Assembly (NCBI GenBank): GCA_964247055.1
Contig: OZ176054.1
Coordinates: 4,650,001 to 4,714,000, forward strand
Length of the DNA stretch: 64,000 bases
Direction of reading: 5' to 3'
From: Paragordius varius
Lineage: Eukaryota; Nematomorpha
Under the pieces are notes generated by a model. The model did not search any database. It saw only the letters and a program-made list of their open reading frames with translations, and had not been told where the DNA came from. This document shows, piece by piece, positions 24,424 to 34,440 of the stretch. Within the stretch, counting starts at the first letter, position 1; each line of letters opens with the position of its first letter. The position numbers and the translations under genes were made by a program.

Positions 24424-26316
24424 TTTTAATCTTGATTATATTTTTACTATAAAATCATATACCTTTTTACTAAAAATAAAAGATTCTTTATCGTATTTTG
24501 ATCTTTAAACCATTGACGTTTAAACTTTGAAATGATTTTTTAAATACATGGTATATTAGTTAAGGCGAATTTTTACCGTTTGCTCTTGTCTAACATTTCC
24601 TTACAGTGTAGGGTTTTTGCAAACATTTAAAACTGATCTCTGCTGTTAGTTCACCAAGGTGATCCAGCCATGACTACGTTGAAGCAGTAAAACTTTGTTG
24701 GCTAAATAAATATTATAAATATTTTGTGGATCAATTGGTTATTTGTTTCGTAAAAAATTTTTTTTAAGGAATTTTTTAAATTTTAATTTAGTTATTAGTT
24801 TACCCTTTCACTCCTTTTGAATCTAAAACACTTTCTATATACGGCATAGTTATTTCGTTTTTTATTTGCAATACATATATTCCCGATTGTGATGTATTAA
24901 TTGAGACTAGTTATAAGAATTGGCCGCTTAAGTGTTTAATTCTAAATACCAAATTTGTTTTTCTTTGTAATATAAAATGTTTGCTAAGGTTCAAGTGCTA
25001 TGGCTTATAAACGTAATCCAATGTTAAGTGAAAGGTGTTGTAGTTTGTCCAGACATTTGGGCAGTTTGGCACAAACCATGTTTTTTACTGGATCCGTTCA
25101 ATGGCTTGAAAGGAGTTTGGATGATTCGGCCTCCAAAAGAATATGTATCCCTGAAAGTTTTTTAATTGTGGATTCGTTGCTTGAAACTGTGTTTAGAATT
25201 TGTAAGGGACTCATAGTTAATCCCAAAGTAATAATTTTTTAAAATCAAATTATTAAAGGTTATACAATCAAACATTAATAAAGAACTACCTTTTATGGCA
25301 ACGGAAAATATTATGATGGAGATGGTAAAACGAGGACACAATCGTCAAGTAAGTATTATAATAATAAATTAAAGTTGTTCTTGGTATCGAATTATATCAA
25401 ACGTTAGATTTAATAAAAATGCCTAATTTATATAAATTGTTTTAAGCATATTTGCTAACGACATATATCAAGACCATATATATATATGTTTGGTTTGGAA
25501 TCCAGATATATAATCAACCTTTTTTTAACCACACAAAATTACAAAGATTTTCATCACTAAACACAATTCTCAAAAAATATTTCCTAACTTTATATCGCTA
25601 AAATATCATTTCATTATTCTTGTTAAAAAGAGGTTAAGCATTTTGATCACAAATAGTCCGCACAAAAAAAGTTAGTTTGACTGTATTAACTTTACATTTT
25701 ACACATGGTTATAAAGTAACCTCTTTATAATATTCTTTAAAAACGCGCCTTTAAACCAACTACATTATATTTATCGTGACCTTTATTATAAAATATTGTC
25801 CTAGTTTTTAGCTTTAATCGATTTTAATAAGTGTTCTTTTTAGTTATTATATCAAATAGGTCAGGAAGCGGATTAGTTATGTTATTTTTTTAGAAGACTG
25901 GTTCTTAGGGAAGAGAGGGGGTCTCTTTTTTCCATACATTTTCCTTGCTGATTATTGCTATAAAATTATTCCCCATTTTTTATTTTCAGGAATGTCACGA
26001 AAAAATTAGGCAATTATCCATGAAAGCATCGGAAAATGTAAAAAAGTATGGCTTAGAAAACAACTTAATAGATCTTATTGTAAATGAAGAATATTTTAAA
26101 TGCATCAAAGATGATATACATGCCATCATTGAACCGATTAAATTTATTGGACTATCTTCCAAACAAGTAAAACAATATTTTTTATTGTAAATTTAGGTTG
26201 AAACATTCATAAATGCTCAAGTGAATCAAGTTTTAACTTCGCATGTTTTGGATATGCAAAATTTATTTGGTTCCAATTTGGATATGAAAAAAATTGGAGA
26301 TTGTTTGCATGTGTAA
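22894..26316 (+). CDS. ADSL: adenylosuccinate lyase, complete, 12 exons with ultra-short introns
   Basis: Cytosolic enzyme of purine synthesis: it cleaves SAICAR to AICAR and adenylosuccinate to AMP, each releasing fumarate. Exons: 22894-23019, 23045-23248, 23271-23315, 23339-23418, 23441-23618, 24129-24175, 24200-24290, 24319-24388, 24989-25227, 25259-25348, 25990-26166, 26197-26316. Joined they give 488 residues (human has 484) that align end to end with no gap where the short introns are removed. Catalytic landmarks: LKHDVMAH (His77, His82), GYTHFQPAQLTT (His150) and the flexible signature loop [11 protein letters not shown] (281-291), which has Ala where human has Pro. Also [25 protein letters not shown] and ELPFMATEN. 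The start ATG has an in-frame TAA seven codons upstream. Introns: 25, 22, 23, 22, 510, 24, 28, 600, 31, 641 and 30 nt, all GT-AG. Divergent from MASK, convergent with the coilin-like gene. Confidence 0.97.
24389..24988 (+). other. ADSL intron 8 (600 nt) with a TA microsatellite at its donor
   Basis: One of the three long ADSL introns. A (TA)n run of about 30 bp (24391-24421) follows the GT donor directly. No gene or element is seen in it, nor in the 510-nt intron 23619-24128 or the 641-nt intron 25349-25989. Confidence 0.8.
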
Positions 26317-26343
26317 TTAAAATCGATTATTTCATATATTTCA

Positions 26344-26355
26344 AATAAATTTATT
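26344..26355. terminator. palindromic poly(A) signal shared by ADSL and the coilin-like gene
   Basis: AATAAATTTATT is its own reverse complement. On the plus strand AATAAA (26344-26349) lies 27 nt after the ADSL stop codon. On the minus strand AATAAA (26355-26350) lies 3 nt after the stop of the convergent gene. It is the only canonical signal I see in the 42-bp gap, so it probably serves both genes. Confidence 0.65.
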
Positions 26356-26358
26356 ACA

Positions 26359-27113
26359 TTAACCAATTATATAACTATATTTCATCCGTAAATCACTCTC
26401 CATACCCGGTGTGGTATTCAAAACTTCTACTTTTGGGATAAAATTGGTGAGTTTAATTATCTAACATAGATAATAAAAAAATACTTGATTTTTCTTTTCA
26501 CTTACAATTTTAGAGTTCTCATTAACAACTTCATTTGGAGTATTACCATTGATTACATTTTCGAGACTGTTTTGTTTTACATAATTATTTTGATGTTCAT
26601 GACTAAGGTCTCTAACCACTACATCAGGTAAATCTTCAATAGAATAATTCAACGAAATATAAAATAATTTTACTTTAAAATAAAATGATTCGTTTCGATA
26701 AAAAATCTTTTTCCTGAAGGTATTGGGTTGTACTAAATTTTTATTACTTAATGATTTTATTAAACAATTGGTCTCTAATTTATATTAACTAATTTACCTG
26801 ATATTTTAAGAAGAATTTTTTCAGTTGAGTTTAGGACATCATTTAAGGTAATGTTTTTTATATTATCGTCGTCAGTTGGTGTCGATTCATAACTAGATTA
26901 ATTGAAAATATATTACCTTAAAACGTCTTCATCATGTAAAACATGTATGGATTGATTATTTGGAACAAAAATATCCTTTAAATATATTTTGGTTATGGAG
27001 GTATTTAAAGTCTTTGTCAAATAATTAATCAAATGCGATATGGTTAAGATATTATTTGTGTCCACATATATCCATTGTTTTACCGAGTTTTGATCGCATA
27101 AAATTAATCTCAT
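26359..27113 (-). CDS. coilin-like protein (coilin N-terminal domain), 4 exons
   Basis: Exons 27113-26917, 26892-26798, 26774-26506 and 26460-26359 join in phase through GT-AG introns of 24, 23 and 45 nt to give 220 residues and a stop. The first 66 residues resemble the N-terminal self-association domain of coilin, the Cajal-body scaffold for snRNP assembly. They begin MRLILCD, then have WIYVDTNN, LINYL, IYLKDIFVPNNQSIHV and LHDEDVL; human coilin has the same order of VD-N, LI, YL, LPP--S and DNDCL. The remainder is Asn/Ser/Lys-rich. I do not see the C-terminal Tudor-like domain, and the protein is much shorter than human coilin (576 aa). An in-frame extension upstream of the chosen ATG is open to 27191. 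The assignment is from remembered sequence, so moderate. Confidence 0.55.
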
Positions 27114-27466
27114 GGTAAATAAAACAGATGATGCTCTTTTTATTGATACACTGCCGTATTGTAAAATGCTGAAATGGATAAATAGTAACAATGCGTGATT
27201 TTACGGAAACGATTTCAATTATTTATAAAGTCAAATAATCTGGAAAACTTCTTTATAATAAATATCTATTATTAAATTTAACATAAAAGCAATTTTTGGA
27301 CTTTAAAATAAATTAGTGAAAAGCCCCGTCCTTATATTTCAGTGGTACCCACGCGAATAAAGGAGCCCAAAAAATATTCCCTATATAATACCGATCGAAA
27401 TTACATAGCTTACACATTTGCCTATGTTTATACTCCGAATAAATTAAGAAATCCAAAAGATAATTT
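27114..27466. other. spacer upstream of the coilin-like gene, nothing recognised
   Basis: About 350 bp. It would hold the promoter of the minus-strand gene. No motif I would defend. Confidence 0.35.
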
Positions 27467-27562
27467 AGGTAGGAAATTCCTTAGGTCGAGTTCGACCCCT
27501 TGGAAATTAAAATGACAAGTTCTCACCACTTGTCTCTTTCCCATGCTATTTCTTTAAAAAAC
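27467..27562 (-). mobile_element. LINE 3'-end fragment, second copy
   Basis: About 95 bp matching the 3' end of the LINE at 18656-20465, including GAGTTCGACCCCTTGGAAAT (plus-strand view) and the 3' UTR beyond it. On the minus strand it encodes W-E-R-D-K-W followed by a stop, then E-L-V, close to the C-terminal RT motif. The short length and shared 3' end are typical of severe 5' truncation during target-primed reverse transcription. Confidence 0.75.
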
Positions 27563-28335
27563 ACTTTTACGGCCCCATGCGGCACGTGAATAGTTGAGGA
27601 TAACTACTGTTATATTTTATATCGTATTTTTATAAATTAAAGTGTTAAAAGCTTTTTGTCATTTTTCAAATTTATTTATTCCACTATTCTATTAGTACAG
27701 AATTTTGGACAGGCACCTAAATGTTGCTTTAATTAAAATAAGGTGAGAAATAGTTCAAAAATTATATTAATAAAAGCGGTAACATGTAGAAAGCCAATTT
27801 ACCAAGGCTATGAACCTTAACTCTTTCCCTAAAATTTTAATAGTAATCGTTATTTTCGGTTAACCTAATAGGTGATAACCTATGTGTTTTCAAAAAGTGA
27901 TTTTATAATTTCTAGTTTAAAGTAGTATTATTATATTATATCATTATTTTTTTTAAGTTATTATGCTAAAGAGAATTTTTGTTTCTGTAATACCTCAATT
28001 GAAACAAAATCAAAGAATAGATTTCTATATTGACCTTTAGCAAACCTACCGATTGTTTAAAGCGTGGCCAATCAATTTATCGATTTTTCATGGAATATCG
28101 GAAACGCCCTATCTCGACTTAAGTAAATGAACCAACCTGGTTTTTGTTTAGCTCTAAAAGAAGATTGATAAATCTTACTTCCTTAATTTGAAATTATATA
28201 GCCACAATTTTATGTTTTAAAAGTTTTGGGTTATGCAGGAGGAAATCAAAAAAAATGTCATTATTAATAAACCTAGTGTCAAAATATAGTTATTTTTAAA
28301 AATAAATTATTAAAATATTTAACCATATACCCTTA
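27563..28335. other. spacer, nothing recognised
   Basis: About 770 bp of AT-rich DNA between the LINE tail and the hAT element. No coding or repeat signal that I can support. Confidence 0.4.
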
Positions 28336-28343
28336 TTCTAGGT

Positions 28344-29087
28344 CAGTGGTATTCACCAAAAAAATTTGACGGGCCAAATAAAATATATATATTTTTCGAG
28401 GGCCATGAACCTTATAATGTAAATAATCCATAGCTACTCGACATATATGCATATATTTATACTCTAAATCAGCTCAATGAATTTTTTGCGGATCGCATGT
28501 AAATCCAGCTTTTTCCACCATATAATATTTTGATAACAACATTTATTTTGATATTAACAAATAATTTTTGACAAATTTATCATGACTGGCCAATCTTAAT
28601 ACGTCGTCCATATGATCATCGGTTAAGCGATTTGTGTATGTAATCTTGACATATTTTATTTTTAAATATGCCTTCATTTCAATTATGCTATAAACAAAAC
28701 AGGTCGAAATTTAATGATGTTGATATAAAAAATATTTATGGAAATGTATAATAAATGATGCAGGATAGCAATGAAAAGAATATTTATATGCAAGTTTGGG
28801 TGAAAGGCTTGCTATATAAAAAAGGAATGCAAAAAAATTTTAAATGAAAAAAATAATACAGAAACAAAAACATGTGCCAAAATTTTAAATTCATTTTTAT
28901 AGGGAAATTTTTCTACATTTCAAATTGGGTAAAAAATTAAAATTATATCTAAAATAATTAATATTACAATAGGCAAAAATTCGTTTATGTGTATTTTAAA
29001 AATTCATCAAAAATAAAAAACTTAAGTATCAATATGGTCATCGGGCAATTTTAAAGCACGCTTAGGGCCGCAGTTTGAGTACCACTG
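28344..29087 (-). mobile_element. internally deleted hAT transposon with 8-bp target duplication
   Basis: A 744-bp element with short inverted ends CAGTGGTATTCA (left) and CAGTGGTACTCA (right, reverse complement). It is flanked by an 8-bp duplication, TTCTAGGT at 28336-28343 and CTCTAGGT at 29088-29095, with one mismatch. The minus strand keeps the last part of a transposase, 28677-28543, with YTNRLTDDHMDDVLRLAS. This resembles the C-terminal RLTDEHL--LRLA motif of hAT transposases. The catalytic core is missing, so the copy is non-autonomous. Confidence 0.8.
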
Positions 29088-29095
29088 CTCTAGGT

Positions 29096-29795
29096 TAAGA
29101 CAAATTGAGTAAGCAATGGATATAGCAAGAATATTTTTATCTTTTTACTGGACTATTCCGATTTCGATAAAGTGGATTACGGAAAACTAGGGGAAACAAT
29201 AAAGAAAGGCTTTCCTCTCGACATCATTAACTACTTAACAATCTTTACAAAAATCTAAAAGCAGTGATAAGAATTTCAGCAAGCACCCGCAACCCAATAA
29301 ATATAGAAAAAAGGAGATAAAGGATTGCATTTTATCTCCATCATTGTTCAATTAATATTCCGAAAACATCATAAAATAAGAGAAGTAGACTCAGTAGGTA
29401 TTAGAATCGGGGCGAGACCATCAATAACTTGCGTTTCGTCAAAGCAACAATTCTTATTGAAACAAAAGTACAACTTTTAAATATATAAAAAAACGGAGGA
29501 ACAGAAATCCAAGCCCAGAATAATATAACTTACCTTTGACCAAATATTTCAATAAATGGCACATCTACGGTAGACATTAACAGAAGAATGCCAACGGCAA
29601 AAAATGGAACAATTAACTCAAATTCATTATTAAATAGAGAAAATTTCCCAACTCCATTCAAAGGCAATAATTTCCAGTTTTGCAAAATGTGAGTCGTACA
29701 CCCTTACTTGACTGATTGCAACAAAATAACACATATGAATTATGGACTTTTAAGCATATGCCCGGTATACAGTGGGAATTGTTAATGTCAATTTA
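29096..29795 (+). mobile_element. old, decayed LINE reverse-transcriptase fragment
   Basis: Plus-strand relic in several frames. In order it shows LRQIE, LLDYSDFDKVDYGKLG (motif A), LYKNLKAVIRIS, DCILSPSLFN, YSENIIK, INNLRF (before motif C), VDINRRM and YELWTFKHM. The order is that of the LINE at 18.7-20.5 kb, and it belongs to the same broad group. Many stops and frame changes show it is old. The hAT element lies at its upstream edge and probably inserted into it. Confidence 0.7.
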
Positions 29796-30429
29796 GTTTA
29801 TATTTTTGTGTGTAAGATACAAAGTGTAGTGATGTTGATATATTCAAATTAGTTTATATTTATATTTTTGAATGTATCATGCAAATGCCGTCATGGATTA
29901 ACTTTAATTTATACTTCTGTTGATTAATATCATGCAAAGCACCCTTACAGAAAATATATATAAGCTCTTTTTTAATAATTGCATTATCATTTTCATTTAC
30001 CATTTCAATGATTTAACCTAACAATAACTTATGATACATAATAATAGGATATTAGTGTATATTAAGCCCAAATAAAGCCTACAAAAAATACATACCCTGA
30101 AACTCTAATTATTCGACCATTTGATGCGAGGTGATAACATAGGTACAAAGAGTCAACATGTTATGCACATTAGAAGGGGCTATAAAACGTGTAAGGTAAT
30201 TGCGATATTAGGCTGATCGAAAAATTACTGAACATTAGTTCCATACTCGCATACAATTTTTGAAAATTAAATATTTTTGCAACAATAAATTAAGTCACTA
30301 TATAAATTGGATTTCAAACATTCCCATATTTCTAAAAAATCCCTTAGTTTAATAACAACTCGGGCATTAGGGACAGCTTTGAACATATCGTTCTTTTGAT
30401 TTATATTTGTTGAATAGAATATTATCTAA
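29796..30429. other. spacer before the satellite, nothing recognised
   Basis: About 630 bp of AT-rich DNA between the LINE relic and the first satellite-like words. No feature I can support. Confidence 0.4.
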
Positions 30430-31900
30430 TGACATATTTTTAAAATATGGTTGATTGTTGGTAATATATAATTGATTTTCAAAAATATATGGTTGATTGT
30501 TGATATATTATTATCTGATGACATATTTTAATATGGTTGGTTGGTAAAAATTTGTTTGATTGTTAAATACACTTAAAGTTTGGTGAAACAATCTAATTGT
30601 TTCAATATTTATTTGAGTTTAGTAAATATATGGGGGTAACTGTTGATTCAAACATTATTGAGGTATATAATTTTTGCGAAAGTTATTTGATTATCAAAAT
30701 ATATAGTTTGGGGTATTTAACCTAATATAATAATAGATAACAATCTGACTTTTACAAAAATTTGACGGAATATGGTTGAATGTTAGAAATACCTGTTTTA
30801 GTTTGGGTGTAGAAATATTTATAGCAGGAATAATTTAATATGATTGCTCTGATTGTTAATTGTTGGAAATAGTTTTTTGATGTGTAATATAATTGATTGT
30901 TGAAAAGGAATGGTTGATTGTTGTATATTCCAATATTAGTATGGGGTAAATTAATTGATTGTTGAAAAGTGATGGTGGATGGTGGATATTCTAATATTAG
31001 CATGGGTAAAATAAATTGATTGTTGAAAATAAATGGTTGATTGTTGGATATTCTAATATTAGCATGAATAATATAAATTGATTGTTGAAAAGTTATGGAT
31101 TTAATGTATATTCTAATATTAGTATGGGGTAAATTAATTGATTGTTGAAAAGTAATGGTTGATGGTGGATACTCTAATATTAGAATGGGTAAAATAAATT
31201 GAATGTTGAAAAGTGATCGTTGATTGTTGGATATTCTAATATTAGCATGGGTAATTTAATTTAATTGTTGAAAAGTTATGGTTGATTGTTGGATATTCTA
31301 ACATAAGCATGGGTAATATAAATTGATTGTTGAAAAGTGATCGTTGATTGTTGGATATTCTAATATTAGTATGAATAATATAAATTGATTGTTGAAAAGT
31401 TATAGTTGATTGTTGGATATTCTAATAATAGCATGGGGAAAATTAATTAACTGTTGAAAAGTGATGGTTAATTGTTTGATATTCTAATATTAGCATGGTT
31501 AATATAAATTGATTGTTGAAAATTTATGGTTGATTAATGGATATTCTAATATTAGCATGGGTAATATAAAGTGATTGTTGAAAAGTGATGGTTGATTGTT
31601 GGATATTCTAATATTAGCATGGGTAAAATAAATTGATTGTTAAAAAGTGATGGTTGATTGTTTTATATTCTAATATTAGCATGGAAATAAAGTGATTGTT
31701 GAAAAGTGATGGTTGATTGTTGAATATTCTAATATTAGGATGGGTAATATAAATTGATTGTTGAAAAGTGATGGTTGATTGTTGGATATTAATATTAGCA
31801 TGGAAATAAATTGATTGTTGAAAAGTGATGGTTGATTGTTGGATATTCTAATATTAGCATGGGTAATATAAATTGATTGTTGAAAAGTGATGGTTGATTG
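30430..31900. repeat. satellite zone A: decayed array edge
   Basis: From 30430 to about 30830 only words such as TGGTTGATTGTTG recur at irregular spacing. From about 30830 whole units can be aligned but differ from each other by many substitutions (GGTGGATGGTGGATATTCT, GTATGGGGTAAATTAATTG and similar). Divergence falls steadily toward 31900. This is the pattern expected at an array border, where unequal exchange no longer homogenises units. Confidence 0.85.
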
Positions 31901-34440
31901 TTGGATATTCTAATATTAGCATGGGTAATATAAATTGATTGTTGAAAAGTAATGGTTGATTGTTGGATATTCCAATATTAGCATGGGTAATATAAATTGA
32001 TTGTTGAAAAGTGATGGTTGATTGTTGGATATTCTAATATTAGCATGAATAATATAAATCAATTGTTGAAAAGTTATGGTTGATTGTTGGATATTTAATA
32101 TTAGCATGGGTAATATAAATTGATTGTTGAAAAGTAATGGTTGATTGTTGGATATTCCAATATTAGCATGGGTAATATAAATCAATTGTTGAAAAGTTAT
32201 GGTTGATTGTTGGATATTTAATATTAGCATGGGTAATATAAATTGATTGTTGAAAAGTGATGGTTGATTGTTGGATATTCTAATATTAGCATGAATAATA
32301 TAAATCAATTGTTGAAAAGTTATGGTTGATTGTTGGATATTTAATATTAGCATGGGTAATATAAATTGATTGTTGAAAAGTAATGGTTGATTGTTGGATA
32401 TTCCAATATTAGCATGGGTAATATAAATTGATTGTTGAAAAGTAATGGTTGATTGTTGGATATTTAATATTAGCATGGGTAATATAAATTGATTGTTGAA
32501 AAGTGATGGTTGATTGTTGGATATTCTAATATTAGCATGGGTAATATAAATTGATTGTTGAAAAGTGATGGTTGATTGTTGGATATTCTAATATTAGCAT
32601 GAATAATATAAATCAATTGTTGAAAAGTTATGGTTGATTGTTGGATATTCCAATATTAGCATGGGTAATATAAATTGATTGTTGAAAAGTGATGGTTGAT
32701 TGTTGGATATTTAATATTAGCATGGGTAATATAAATTGATTGTTGAAAAGTAATGGTTGATTGTTGGATATTTAATATTAGCATGGGTAATATAAATTGA
32801 TTGTTGAAAAGTAATGGTTGATTGTTGGATATTCTAATATTAGCATGAATAATATAAATCAATTGTTGAAAAGTGATGGTTGATTGTTGGATATTTAATA
32901 TTAGCATGGGTAATATAAATTGATTGTTGAAAAGTAATGGTTGATTGTTGGATATTTAATATTAGCATGGGTAATATAAATTGATTGTTGAAAAGTAATG
33001 GTTGATTGTTGGATATTCCAATATTAGCATGGGTAATATAAATTGATTGTTGAAAAGTGATGGTTGATTGTTGGATATTCTAATATTAGCATGAATAATA
33101 TAAATCAATTGTTGAAAAGTTATGGTTGATTGTTGGATATTCCAATATTAGCATGGGTAATATAAATTGATTGTTGAAAAGTGATGGTTGATTGTTGGAT
33201 ATTTAATATTAGCATGGGTAATATAAATTGATTGTTGAAAAGTAATGGTTGATTGTTGGATATTTAATATTAGCATGGGTAATATAAATTGATTGTTGAA
33301 AAGTAATGGTTGATTGTTGGATATTCTAATATTAGCATGAATAATATAAATCAATTGTTGAAAAGTTATGGTTGATTGTTGGATATTTAATATTAGCATG
33401 GGTAATATAAATTGATTGTTGAAAAGTGATGGTTGATTGTTGGATATTCTAACATAAGCATGAGTAATATAAATTGATTGTTCAAAACTAATGGTTGATT
33501 GTTGGATATTCTAATATTAGCATGGGTAATATAAATTGATTGTTGAAAAGTAATGGTTGATTGTTGGATATTCCAATATTAGCATGGGTAATATAAATTG
33601 ATTGTTGAAAAGTGATGGTTGATTGTTGGATATTTAATATTAGCATGGGTAATATAAATTGATTGTTGAAAAGTAATGGTTGATTGTTGGATATTCCAAT
33701 ATTAGCATGGGTAATATAAATTGATTGTTGAAAAGTGATGGTTGATTGTTGGATATTCTAATATTAGCATGAATAATATAAATCAATTGTTGAAAAGTTA
33801 TGGTTGATTGTTGGATATTTAATATTAGCATGGGTAATATAAATTGATTGTTGAAAAGTAATGGTTGATTGTTGGATATTCCAATATTAGCATGGGTAAT
33901 ATAAATTGATTGTTGAAAAGTGATGGTTGATTGTTGGATATTCTAATATTAGCATGAATAATATAAATCAATTGTTGAAAAGTTATGGTTGATTGTTGGA
34001 TATTTAATATTAGCATGAATAATATAAATCAATTGTTGAAAAGTTATGGTTGATTGTTGGATATTTAATATTAGCATGGGTAATATAAATTGATTGTTGA
34101 AAAGTGATGGTTGATTGTTGGATATTCTAATATTAGCATGGGTAATATAAATTGATTGTTGAAAAGTGATGGTTGATTGTTGGATATTCTAACATAAGCA
34201 TGAGTAATATAAATTGATTGTTCAAAACTAATGGTTGATTGTTGGATATTCTAATATTAGCATGGGTAATATAAATTGATTGTTGAAAAGTAATGGTTGA
34301 TTGTTGGATATTCTAATATTAGCATGAATAATATAAATCAATTGTTGAAAAGTTATGGTTGATTGTTGGATATTCTAACATAAGCATGGGTAATATAAAT
34401 TGATTGTTGAAAAGTGATGGTTGATTGTTGAATATTCTAA
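31900..34440. repeat. satellite zone B: 492-bp higher-order repeat
   Basis: Variant units here carry ATGAATAATATAAATCAATT, TTCCAATATTAG and a one-base-shorter GATATTTAATATTAG. Blocks of eight units repeat with a period of 492 bp; for example, the stretch at 32649 recurs at 33141 with the same order of variants. Further right the pattern is rearranged but uses the same unit types. Confidence 0.8.

Noticed and set aside
22894-26316. ADSL as a decayed pseudogene with small insertions
   Set aside because: All eight short insertions begin GT and end AG, their removal restores every residue block in phase, catalytic motifs are intact and the spliced length (488 aa) matches the family.
26655-26694. 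A possible 40-nt GT-AG intron inside exon 3 of the coilin-like gene
   Set aside because: Removing it creates an immediate stop; leaving it in keeps one open frame from the 23-nt intron to the next donor.
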